DNA of 64,000 nucleotides from Haemonchus contortus (taxonomy: Eukaryota > Nematoda > Chromadorea > Rhabditida > Trichostrongylidae). Shown here in pieces: positions 55,504 to 64,000 of this stretch (the stretch's first letter is position 1; the number at the start of each line of letters is the position of its first letter). The stretch spans positions 13,713,467 through 13,777,466 of the forward strand of contig LS997562.1 of assembly GCA_000469685.2 (NCBI GenBank), in the 5' to 3' direction. Made by a program: the position numbers and the translations under genes. The notes under the pieces are model-generated. The model was not told the origin of the DNA. It made no database searches and saw only the letters and a program-made list of their open reading frames with translations.

Positions 55504-55739
55504 ATTCTACAAGCACACGGAGGTATGGGCTGGTGATTAAGCTGATTCTAGATGAAATGGGATCTTTTCAGAATCTATTCGAAGGGAAAGTGCGGATTCA
55601 TGGTCGATCCAATCACAGCCGTCTACTTCTGTCCGTCATCTTTTACGATTTTCGAAAAATGCTACTGCAATGCGAAGGCGACTTAAAAATATATAGATAT
55701 GCCTACGGAATAGGTTGTAGTTACAGATGAGTTCTCACT

Positions 55740-56333
55740 GTGACCGCTGCCGTGTATGCGCATATCAGGTGTTATGCACTTGTAGGAATGGCTTTATCAA
55801 GCAGGTGTACCTTGAGACACCCTCGCGTTTTGGCAACGTTCGTTGAAGAAGGTTCAGGTCGTTGGAGGTATCCGAATCTCTGTGCTCTACTACATCATTT
55901 TAGCCCGTGCCATGTTGTTTTTCGAACAACGATCTCAACAATCCACGAACCATGCAGGTCATGCTCGATAAGAAACGAACCATCCAGTTCACATTCGATA
56001 AACGCACAAACCGTCCAATTCACAAAGCTTTCACGTCTTCATTCGCTTCTATTCGATTGCCTTCATGTGGTCTCAATAATAATGGAGTGCGGCAGAGCAT
56101 TGATGAGAGGATGTCATTATCGAAAGATAAAATTTATAAATGATAACTCGTTCATGTTTCGTACAACGATCCCACAAGTATCTCAGGGAATTTGTAAACG
56201 AACGGAAGTGCAGGGTTATGGACCATGCCCAAGCCTCAAACCAATTCAAGGGCCCTATAATCAAAAGATGAACAGAAGCAAGCGCATCCCACATTATAAT
56301 GATTCCAGACGATTGGTTCTGCATAAGAGGTGA
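55740..56333 (+). other. Overlapping open frames of uncertain status
   Basis: A 197-codon frame and, inside it in another frame, a 78-codon frame (55907-56143) are open. The smaller one holds an imperfect internal duplication (AAACGAACCATCCAGTTCAC / AAACCGTCCAATTCAC). No splice sites, domain or database-recognisable motif is visible. Could be chance. Confidence 0.2.
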
Positions 56334-56339
56334 GAGAGA

Positions 56340-57170
56340 AATTAGAGAAGTGATTGATTTTTGTTGAAAAGAAGTTGTAGCTTTTGAATTATGAAAATAT
56401 TGCTTACTTCTCTTGTAATTCTTCGAATATGAGTTAAAGCATGTTACTAGCCATACTTTCGCATAAAGTTCGACAGTCGATTGATTCTTCTTCTATACAA
56501 ATTTTTACGTGAGGTAGTTATGTAACTCCCCTCGGTGCTGTCCTTGAACCTGAGGCTCAAGCAAAAAAATCTCTGGAAGGCTAGCAGTTGTGTCGTCTAG
56601 GGTCAGTGACCTCACTACATTGTTCATGACCCACTACATCACAAATATTTCAAATTAGTTGCCCATCAACGTGCGCTTCTTACTGTAGCCACCTGCAGAT
56701 AAAAATTAAGGTACAACAGCATCTCTCGGAGCATGATTACATTAAAATGAATGAATAAGTTTAACATGAGGAAAATTTCTGAGGGAATCAATAAATTGTG
56801 ATGATATAGTTAAAGGCAGTTGATAACTGTTAGCAATTGCTGCTCATTAGCATCAAAAAGCTTCTTTTAAAGCATATTCAACCAGTGTTCTCACCGAGCT
56901 CAATTTCGACCGATCTATCAACCAAACAATCTGTTGAACATATTTTTAGCAGAGCTTTTGTTGTGAATGCACGATTAAAGCTCACATACCGATGGCAAGA
57001 GGATAGACAGTTCTGTGATGTTTACTTCGAAATGAATCATCACACTATAAAAAAGATTTCTAAGTTTTATTTCCCAAATTTCCATCGATGGATATGTCAT
57101 GCATGGATATGTCTTTTATAGCTTTTGTAACACGTTCCCTCTGTATTATTGCTCGGCATCATCGATTAAC
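56340..57170. other. No recognisable gene
   Basis: AT-rich, nothing supported. Confidence 0.45.
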
Positions 57171-57245
57171 ATAGCATCTATCGTTGCGCGAACGCGCTCC
57201 AATGGTAGGAACGCGCTCGCGCAACGACAGATGCTCTTCGATGCC
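57170..57245. repeat. GC-rich inverted repeat
   Basis: CATCTATCGTTGCGCGAACG on the left is mirrored by CGCTCGCGCAACGACAGATG on the right with a few mismatches, around AATGGTA. The two arms nearly touch. Function unknown; resembles the end of a foldback element. Confidence 0.55.
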
Positions 57246-57544
57246 TGCCGTTCCGGCGTATGTTAACTGCGCACCCTTTCCCAGCCACTTTGCCATTGGA
57301 TGCGCTTGGTTGCGCGTGTCCGTCGGAACTAGGTTACGCCGCAGAAGTCGCACGCGGTGGGCTAGCCCGCGATACTTGACGTCGCAATTGTCAGTTTGGC
57401 ATACAAATTGCGCTTGGTCCACGGTAGTTAGTTCAAAGAGAAGATAACACAGACAAATGCAGATCATTCGCTCCACTGACACTTGGTGGTACTGTAATGT
57501 CATCTCGAGACCTCAGTGTGGTGTGCCGCGCTGGAAGTGGGCGG

Positions 57545-57712
57545 GGCGACCTACTTTCGACGGACGCGCGCAACGGACGTTATCCCTTTGCCAATGGGAC
57601 GCATGGGCTTCAATTGCCAGCTATATAACGCAAATTCTGCGTCAACCAGCTAGTCCAAACCAGTCGGCCTCTCGATTTACGATTAGCTATCGAACTATTG
57701 GTAATTAGAGTT
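57545..57712 (-). repeat. Dispersed repeat, minus orientation
   Basis: The reverse complement of this stretch (ATCGAGAGGCCGACTGG, GGTTGACGCAGAATTTGCG, CTGGCAATTGAAGCCCATGC) matches 59336-59460 on the plus strand over about 120 bases. The two copies form a large inverted pair around the TTAA element at 58.7 kb. Confidence 0.65.
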
Positions 57713-58670
57713 TTTTTTTGCACATAGGTGCGAGGCTACTCTGATTAGGAGTGAAGACTCAGGAGTCACCAAATGTTTCAGTGATCCTCATTAAGCGAGT
57801 CGTAAGGAAAGAAATTGTAACTATAATAGTTCCAGGAGTTACGAGTTTCTTCCACCCGTTTAGGCAAATTTATCAGTAATATGCATTCTGAAAAACAGAT
57901 CAATATTTCAAACTCATTCACATTCTTAGCCCACAGTAGCACGCTCCTGCTCACCGTTTTTTTTTTACTTCGAGAGATTAAGATAGATAATACTGTAGAT
58001 TGAATCTGAGAAACCATGCATATGAAAATGTTCGGAGAAAATAAAAGCACTTCTACTGTTATCGAAAAAGATTGAACAGATTTTGAGAGGTATCAATTAC
58101 CACTGCATGGTAGGATTTCGGATGTGCGCCATCCGCTTCTTGTTGAACTTTTCTTGGCTAAACTCCTTGAGTTTTTTTCTCTCCATTTGCACTCAGCATT
58201 TCTTGACAGCTGTTGTTATATTCTTGTGAGGTTCTCCTTCTCAAGCCAGAAGTTGGGCAGTGGTTGAATCTGCTACGACCTTGGTTCCACTCATAATGTA
58301 AGAACTATGAAATCAAACTTGGGGAAGGAAATCTTTAGTCATTTGATGGGGATGTTCCGTCCCGAAAACCGCTCCAAACACACAATACTGAAGGGGTTTG
58401 AGTAATCATCTGAGTGCTTGTTTACTTCGAAGAGGAAAGGTAGGATTTCATTTCATTTCGTACATTTTGGTATTATATCTTCAGATATGCACGATAATAA
58501 CTTCTAAAACTATTAACTTTACAATTCTATTTCTTCCCAAACCATTATTCCATATAATCTTTGCAATTTTTTCTCTTCCAACTAGATTAATGAGGAAGTT
58601 TGGGAGATTAATGACCCTTGAGTTTCCACACTCAAGCAGATTCGTCACGCACCTGAGTGCGAAGCAATTC
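57713..58670. other. No recognisable gene
   Basis: AT-rich sequence with no supported coding or RNA gene. Confidence 0.45.
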
Positions 58671-58677
58671 TTATTAA

Positions 58678-59322
58678 CCCTTTGACGACCATGGCACCCG
58701 CCGGCGGGTGCCACTATGACTGGCGCATGGGACCATGGCACCCAATGTTGGGTGCCACCATGTTTTTTCTTTATTAGAACATTTGAAACTTATCTAATAT
58801 TTTCATTATCAATAACTAGCTTCATGGTATTTATATTCAACATGGTCCACATTATTATTTTATTGAAGCTTATTTATTACAAGCGTATATATACAATGGG
58901 GTATCATTGAAGAAAAAACCTAGGTACTTCCGCAAGATTTTTGTTCATCCTGGAAACATTGCAGACGGTAAAAGCCGTAAAAACTGTTACACTGTGTTTC
59001 CACTTGCTTAGCAGGCGCACTAGCAAAGCATAATTTGATACTAAAGAATCTTAATGTAATACGCATTTTTCTGTAAACATTATTTTCAGAATTTGTCCCA
59101 CATTGCTTCCAAACTCCATTTTCAAGCCTCACTTAATTATAATGGATGAAATAATATTTTGATACTTTCATTTCAAGCGAAATAGTCCTAAACTTATTGA
59201 GTCAGAGAAAGGAGTTACCCCTGGGACCATGGCACCCACCGGTGGGTGCCAGTCGCGCACGAAAGGAAAGGGGCGTGGTCCCAGGGGCGCGTCACGTCGA
59301 AATCGGCATTGTCGTCAAAGGG
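58678..59322 (+). mobile_element. TTAA-type (piggyBac-like) non-autonomous element, copy 2
   Basis: 645 bases, starting CCCTTTGACGACCATGG and ending GTCGTCAAAGGG. An exact TTAA lies on each side (58674-58677, 59323-59326). Subterminal palindromes GCACCCGCCGGCGGGTGC (near 58697) and GCACCCACCGGTGGGTGC (near 59231) lie close to each end. The AT-rich centre has no transposase. The same element occurs in reverse at 17856-18715. Confidence 0.85.
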
Positions 59323-59335
59323 TTAAGCCGATAAC

Positions 59336-59460
59336 TGACCGTAATTCGAGAGGCTGACTGATTCGGACGAGTTGGTTGACGCAGAAATTGCGTTGTATGA
59401 GTGGCAATTCAAGCTCATGCGCCCCAATGGCGAATTGGCTGCGCAGGGCCGAGCCAAGCT
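59336..59460 (+). repeat. Dispersed repeat, plus orientation
   Basis: Partner of 57545-57712: AATTCGAGAGGCTGACTG, GGTTGACGCAGAAATTGCG and GAGTGGCAATTCAAGCTCAT correspond base for base with few changes. Begins just right of the TTAA element. Confidence 0.65.
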
Positions 59461-59589
59461 ACCGCCTCCCCTTCCGCTCTGTATCGTCACTCGACCGAAG
59501 CTGTCTGAGAGCTATCGTCTATTACGAATTCTTGTAAGACCATAGTCCCTCGACGGCTGTTGTGAATATCTCTGGCGCATTCAGAAGAC

Positions 59590-59945
59590 ATCTTATCCCA
59601 ACATACGGGTGCCTCGTGACGAGCCACCTCCAAAACGTCCGAAAGGTAGACCACACCCAAGAAGGGTTTTGCTGTGTTATTGATGGGATTCTGAGGGAAT
59701 GCTCCACCTTGACTGACTTTCTGAGGATTCCACCGTGACCGGTGAGATTTGCGCTTATCAGCTTCAGAGTTTAGCCAATTTTATTCGAAAGAAGACAGCG
59801 AGACAAAGTCTGTTTTCTTCACGACAACGCATGCTGCGAAACTGTCTCATCAGAAAATTGCCGTACTTGGATGGGAAGTGCTGCGCCATAGCCCAAACAT
59901 GCACGCATTACCCATTACGATTCTAAGATTATAATCAATCCCTCA
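59590..59945 (+). pseudogene. mariner transposase remnant
   Basis: Plus-strand frames read VPRDEPPPKRPKGRPHPRR, VLLCY then stop, WDSEGMLHLD, TGEICAYQLQSLANFIR, and, after a shift, SVFFTTTHAAKLSHQK and LGWEVLRHSPN. These align in order with the middle of mariner transposases (VLL..WWD..G, YC.QL..L, LLHDNARPH, LGWE.L.HPPYSPD). The second catalytic Asp block is destroyed and no terminal repeats were found. Confidence 0.65.
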
Positions 59946-60083
59946 GACGGGATTGATTAACCCGAAAGGCTAATCCTTCTATCCTTAAAAGTCTTTGAAA
60001 TGACGATGGAAAATGACTTCCCTTCATGACTTTCCACCTGACCCTAATACTTTTGACTTCCTATAAGATAGTGTAAGCAGTAC

Positions 60084-60193
60084 CTGCAGGTGACCGCTAT
60101 CCGCAGCAAGGATTGCCTCTAGGTGTCCCGGAGTGTGCCCTCCATTGGCACGTCCTAGGCTGAAGATGAATTGGGGTTCAATTCTGTGCGTAC
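60084..60193 (-). CDS. Possible ankyrin-like exon
   Basis: Between CATTTAG and GTACTG the minus strand reads EPQFIFSLGRANGGHTPGH then LEAILAADSGHLQ. The GGHTPGHLEA...A.SGHLQ pattern resembles an ankyrin repeat (G.TPLHLAA..GHLEV). It lies downstream of the stop of the gene at 60.6 kb, so it would belong to another gene. No partner exon identified. Confidence 0.35.
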
Positions 60194-60626
60194 CTAAATG
60201 AAAACATTACGAATCTGTGTAATCAGTATACCTATTTTGCTTCCGCAAGAAATCTCGCTTCTACAAGGGGCTTCTAGAAGTGCTGTGAACAATGAGGACA
60301 GTTAAACTGTCGCATCCTCGCTGCTCGATCGCCAGCAGAACGAGACCACCTGTTCACGGGCGTACACAGGGCCACTATAAAACGAGCCAGATACCGGCAA
60401 CTTGGCCTCTACACATCTCGAGCGTCTAGCTCTGTGTGGCTTGCCCATCGTATCGGCTCTGGCCCACTTGTCCTGGCCTCCCCCTTCATCCAGTCATGTT
60501 ATATTATAATATATATAAGTAATAAAATATGTATATACCCTTTGTTCTTTGTACCCATTTATGAACTCGCGTCCCGCTACGCTATCAGTTATAGGTCTGA
60601 TCACCCTATAATCTGATAAAACAAAA

Positions 60627-61431
60627 CTAGCTTTCACTGAGTTGCCGCAGAAGCCATGCGTGGAACGGCGTGGCCTCGGTATCTTCCAACAATCTGTTAA
60701 AAGATCCGTCTTTGCCATTCATCATATCGTCTACCACGAATTTCCTGGGAACACAACAATCAATAACAATAACAAATCACCCTGGGAAGTTCATGCTGTT
60801 ATGTCTCCGACCTCGACTCACCTCGAAGGCAATAGGTAGAACGCAGTCGTCAGTCCTGTCTGATTCATGTTGCAGGAGTAACATGGTACATGAAATTAAA
60901 TGATACAGTCTGGTCTGAGTCAGTGTGCTTTGAAGGTTCTGAGGTATAGAGTCTATTTGTTAAGTTATGTTATGTTATGTTTATTACGTTGCTAAGGCAA
61001 ACGCAAGAAAAGCCAGAAAATTATCATAAGAAACAACATTTGAATGCCAGGCTGACAGCACGGAGCGCTGGAGCAAAAAACTTCGAGATCGGGGTGCAAA
61101 TCAGTAATTTGCTGAATATTTCCGAGCTTCAGTGCGAATACGCACCATTTCTTATTCTTCTTCAAATTTTAGGCTTACTCACCTTTAAAAAACTCGTGAA
61201 GCAATCTAAAGTAAGCTGTCGTACACTCGAACAAAGAATCATCTTAATATCTTGACACGAAATATGTTTCTTAGAACTAAACGCAGCCACCATTTCCATA
61301 ACGGCGCTCTTTGCCTCAGTGAAATTGCAGAAGGGAAACCTCGATCGCATACCTCGAAAGGCATTCCTCTCTCGATATAGGTTTGAATGATTCTTGCACC
61401 TCTGAAGCCTTGGAGATTGCCATCCTCGCAC
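60627..61431 (-). CDS. Unrecognised protein, C-terminal four exons
   Basis: Four minus-strand exons join in phase: 61431-61353 (CEDGNLQGFRGARIIQTYI), 61314-61183 (AKSAVMEMVAAFSSKK, CQDIKMILCSSVRQLTL), 60859-60822 (TGLTTAFYLLPS) and 60744-60627 (KFVVDDMMNGKDGSFNRLL, FHAWLLRQLSES, stop TAG). Donors GTATGC, GTGAGT and GTGAGT; acceptors are AACCAG, the weaker CACTGAG, ATCAG and TTCCCAG. The 121 residues are mostly helical with no membrane segment. The 5' part is not found within the clear sequence upstream. Family not recognised. Confidence 0.55.
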
Positions 61432-61559
61432 CTGGTTTAAAGTTGTGAATTTTTGAAGATTCTCTTTTGTATCCAAATGGAACGAAGCAGACTTTTGCTC
61501 ATAAAATTTAAAAGCGAACAAATGGGTAAAAATTTTAGTTTAGCAAGGAGCGGATCAAT

Positions 61560-62130
61560 AATCTTGTTGGGCTCAGTTCAAGATCATGAGCTCTAATTTA
61601 GTTCCTTGATTTCATTATTGAATGAGAAAAAACTTTCTATAATAGAAGCTCTCCATGAGTTAGAAGGTGATAATGGCTTTTTCATCGTCGACGAGGAAAG
61701 CTACTATCGAGGAGTCAACAGACAGTGACTTCTAGATCTTCGGCAGGCCTCTTACTCACTTGCATGACTATCTTGCTGACTAGTAGACATTCATGTTTCA
61801 CAATATAGAGCAAAGGCTGTAATGAAGTAGGAGCCGGAAGAGAGCGAAAATTGTGTTTTCATCTTCTTTTTGTTGAAAGTAGATATGATCCGTAATTTTC
61901 CAGTCTTGCTCACACCATTTGACTCAGCTCATCAAGCTCTACAAGGTGGCATCCAAAAGGTGCTAAAACAACATTATCAAAGAATTTTGAATATATGGTG
62001 TACGCTTACGCTTGAAAGGATATTCCATCAAACCAACTCTACCAACCATTCACTCTGTTGCACAGCCCAGCGGGAGGTACTGTCCGCTAATATGTATGTT
62101 CGACGCAGTGGTATGACACATGGGAAAACA
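61560..62130. other. No recognisable gene
   Basis: Nothing supported before the foldback element at 62137. Confidence 0.45.
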
Positions 62131-62136
62131 GTGCTA

Positions 62137-62632
62137 CAGGGTGGCAAAAATTACGTGCGCCATAGAAAACGTTCAAACTTTATTATTTGTATACCAACAT
62201 GGAAAGAAATATATTTCCTTAAAACAACAAACAATGACATTACATAATCACAACAAGTTTTCAAAGTGCCCGTCTTCTGTTTTGATACAGACTACGATTC
62301 GTCTTTTTGCCGAAGCCACGGTGCGCCGAAGGTAATCGATGTCCAAACTGTCCCAGATTTTGCACACTTCCTTTCGCCGAGCCACCAAACTTTTCAGGAA
62401 TCTATTTCTTTTCTGGATAGTTTGGACATCGACTACCTTCGGCGCACCGCGGTTTCGGCGAAAAGACGAGTCGAAGCCTGTATCAAAGCAGAAGGCGGGC
62501 ACTTTGAAAACTTGTTGTGATTATGTAATGTCATTGTTTGTTGTTTTGAGGAAATATAATTCTTTCCGTGTTGGTGTACAAATGATAAAGTTTGAACGTT
62601 TTTTATGGCGCACGTAATTTTTCGCCACCCTG
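62137..62632. mobile_element. Long foldback made of two transposon 3' ends
   Basis: 496 bases flanked by TA (62135-62136, 62633-62634). The ends read CAGGGTGGCAAAAATTACG and the near-complement CGTAATTTTTCGCCACCCTG. The arms of about 220 bases are reverse complements with scattered differences. Both arms, read inward-to-outward, encode the same transposase-like C-terminus: SLDIDYLRRTVASAKRR then GHFENLL and stop on the minus strand (left), and SLDIDYLRRTAVSAKRR then GHFENLL on the plus strand (right). The GGHFENLL ending is typical of Tc1/IS630-type transposases. The element thus looks like two 3' ends of one transposon joined head-to-head. Confidence 0.85.
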
Positions 62633-62658
62633 TAAATCTCACTGGGCTGGGCCATGTA

Positions 62659-63942
62659 TTAGGTTGTAAGGAAAGTTCTGGCCGTTCCCGCGCACGCGCC
62701 ATATGAATTAAAATTTTGACTGCTGTCCATTCAGACTAATCGACATATTGTGCTCCTTGGGTAAGTCATTAGTTGCTCTTTCTGTCATAGCGCTTTCCCT
62801 GAAGTCTGTAAAGTTTTGAAATCTTTAGGAGGTTTTTTACTGCTGAATGGATAAGACTGCTTCTCGAACGATTTTACTTCACGAGTTCAAACTTGGTCGA
62901 ACTGCGAAGGAGGCAGCTACAAACATCAATGTTGCATGGGGAGAAGGTACTGCATCGATACGAACGGTTCGTCGCTGGTTCCAGAAGTTTCGAAGTGGAG
63001 ACGAATCACTGGAAGACGAAGAGCGAGTGGGTCGACCATCGTTAGTTGATCATGATGTTTTGCTAAAAGTAGTCGAAGAAGATCGACGTCAACCTTTGAG
63101 GGAAATCGCAAAGAAGATGGGTGTCTCCCACACAGTCGTCGCTGCCCACCTCAAGCAGCTTGGAATGGTGAGGAAGCTTGACATGTGGGTGCCTCATGAA
63201 CTCACGGAGCAGCAACAATTGAAGCGCTTAGAGGTTTCAAGTTCGCTGCTGAGAAGAAATGATGTTGAGCCTTTTCTCCATCGTATTGTAACATGTGATG
63301 AGAAATGGATCTTGTATGATAACAGGAAGCGTTCTGCTCAGTGGGTAGGTGTGGATGAGCCTCCAAAAACCTTTCCAAAACCGAGTTTACACGTCAAGAA
63401 GACAATGATAACAGTCTGGTGGTCTAGTCATGGATTAATCCACTACGCGTTCCTTCCTCCTGGTCAAACCATCACCGCACAGACCTATTGTGATGAAATC
63501 CACGAGATGTACGCGAAACTGGGGCAAATACAGCCAGCACTAGTCAGTCACCACGGTCCACTGCTCTTGCACGACAATGCGCGACCGCATGTGTCACAAA
63601 TTGTCTTCCAGAAGTTGAACGAGCTGCGAATAGAAGCTCTCCCTCATCCACCCTACTCACCAGACCTGTCACCAACTGACTACCATTTATTCAAACATCT
63701 GGACAGTTTCTTAAAGGAACGAGTGTTCAAAAATCAAGGCGAGGTGGAAGCTGCATTTCTCGAGTTTTTGTAATCCAGATCTCCGGACTTTTATAAGAGT
63801 GGGATAGACAGACTTGTATCACGTTGGCAACAATGCGTGGAATCGAATGGGGCTTACTTTGAATAAAAATGTTCACTTTGAGATGAGTTATGATTTTTTG
63901 AAAAATAGCTGACATAACGGCCAGAACTTTCCTTACAACCAA
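62659..63942 (+). mobile_element. mariner element (bandit/Hsmar1-like), nearly intact
   Basis: 1284 bases between TA dinucleotides (62657-62658, 63943-63944). The left end TTAGGTTGTAAGGAAAGTTC and the complement of the right end TTGGTTGTAAGGAAAGTTC match, and the match continues through TGGCCGTT. It contains one transposase gene. It starts 26 bases after the end of the foldback. Size and repeats are normal for a full-length mariner. Confidence 0.95.
62847..63884 (+). pseudogene. mariner transposase, one nonsense codon near the C-terminus
   Basis: The frame is open for 308 codons (62847-63770). A TAA at 63771-63773 is followed, in the same frame, by 29 recognisable codons (SRSPDFYKSGIDRLVSRWQ, then ESNGAYFE) and another stop. 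Domains: an N-terminal double helix-turn-helix (about residues 8-105, with RTVRRWFQKFRSGDESLEDE), the linker WVPHELT (114-120), then the DDD/DD34D triad D151 (TCDEKW), D243 (LLHDNARPH) and D278 (SPDLSPTDYH). All three catalytic Asp are present with 34 residues between the last two. The sequence is very close in style to the cecropia-subfamily transposases, including Hsmar1 in human SETMAR and bandit of Ancylostoma caninum. The truncated protein lacks the last 30 or so residues, so activity is doubtful. Confidence 0.92.
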
Positions 63943-63944
63943 TA

Positions 63945-64000
63945 CTTGATATTCAGGGTTACGTTAGGCTTTCTGCGTGCTTCCCATTGAACGCTGATGA
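63945..64000. other. Right flank
   Basis: 56 bases after the mariner target site; nothing recognisable. Confidence 0.5.

Noticed and set aside
61162..61521. Single 119-codon minus-strand gene
   Set aside because: It crosses an intron. The alternative frame with donor GTATGC gives a consistent four-exon model, although the CACTGAG acceptor is weak.

Overview
This window is nematode nuclear DNA, most likely from a clade V strongylid such as a hookworm. Genes are broken into many small exons with TTTTCAG-type acceptors. There is a Phox2/CEH-17 homeobox gene, an RPS20 gene lying head-to-head with a DMAP1 (C. elegans EKL-4) gene, and a mariner element of the type known from hookworms. From memory, rps-20 and ekl-4 are also neighbours in C. 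elegans (Y105E8A.16/.17, chromosome I), which would be conserved synteny; I could not check this. There are no bacterial features.

Layout. 1-4.6 kb: no recognisable gene, one tRNA-derived SINE. 4.6-5.8 kb: two facing, truncated RTE-type LINE 3' ends. 6.9-10.5 kb (+): a complete ceh-17 homolog (5 exons, 226 aa). 10.9-14.6 kb (-): an unrecognised coiled-coil gene, convergent with ceh-17, whose last intron holds a GC-rich foldback element. 15.8-16.6 kb: a decayed coding remnant. 17.85-18.72 kb: a TTAA-type (piggyBac-like) non-autonomous element with a second foldback inside it. 19.8-21.8 kb: a dead RTE LINE. 22.2-29.2 kb (-): a complete RING-WWE gene (RNF146 homolog, 5 exons, 210 aa) whose third intron carries a 4.6 kb BEL/Pao LTR retrotransposon with near-identical LTRs and a 5-bp target duplication. 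31.1-35.4 kb (-): rps-20. 36.2-37.1 kb: a dead mariner between rps-20 and dmap-1. 37.35-42.73 kb (+): dmap-1/ekl-4 (12 exons, 491 aa). 44.7-51 kb (-): exons of one or two unrecognised genes, one ending in a membrane segment. 52.6-56.3 kb: weak exon candidates and a third foldback cluster. 57.1-60 kb: inverted repeats, a second TTAA element and a mariner remnant. 60.1-61.4 kb (-): exons of an unrecognised gene. 62.1-63.9 kb: a long foldback built from transposon 3' ends, then a nearly intact Hsmar1/bandit-like mariner.

The solid host genes concern transcription (CEH-17, DMAP1), ADP-ribose-directed ubiquitination (RNF146) and translation (RPS20). They do not form an operon or pathway. The most informative part is the layered mobile-element history: complete boundaries and target duplications are visible for five elements, and one element is nested in another.

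Exon coordinates come from reading frames and splice-site motifs by eye. For the five-exon, twelve-exon and four-exon genes the splice phases close exactly; entries marked unrecognised are partial models.
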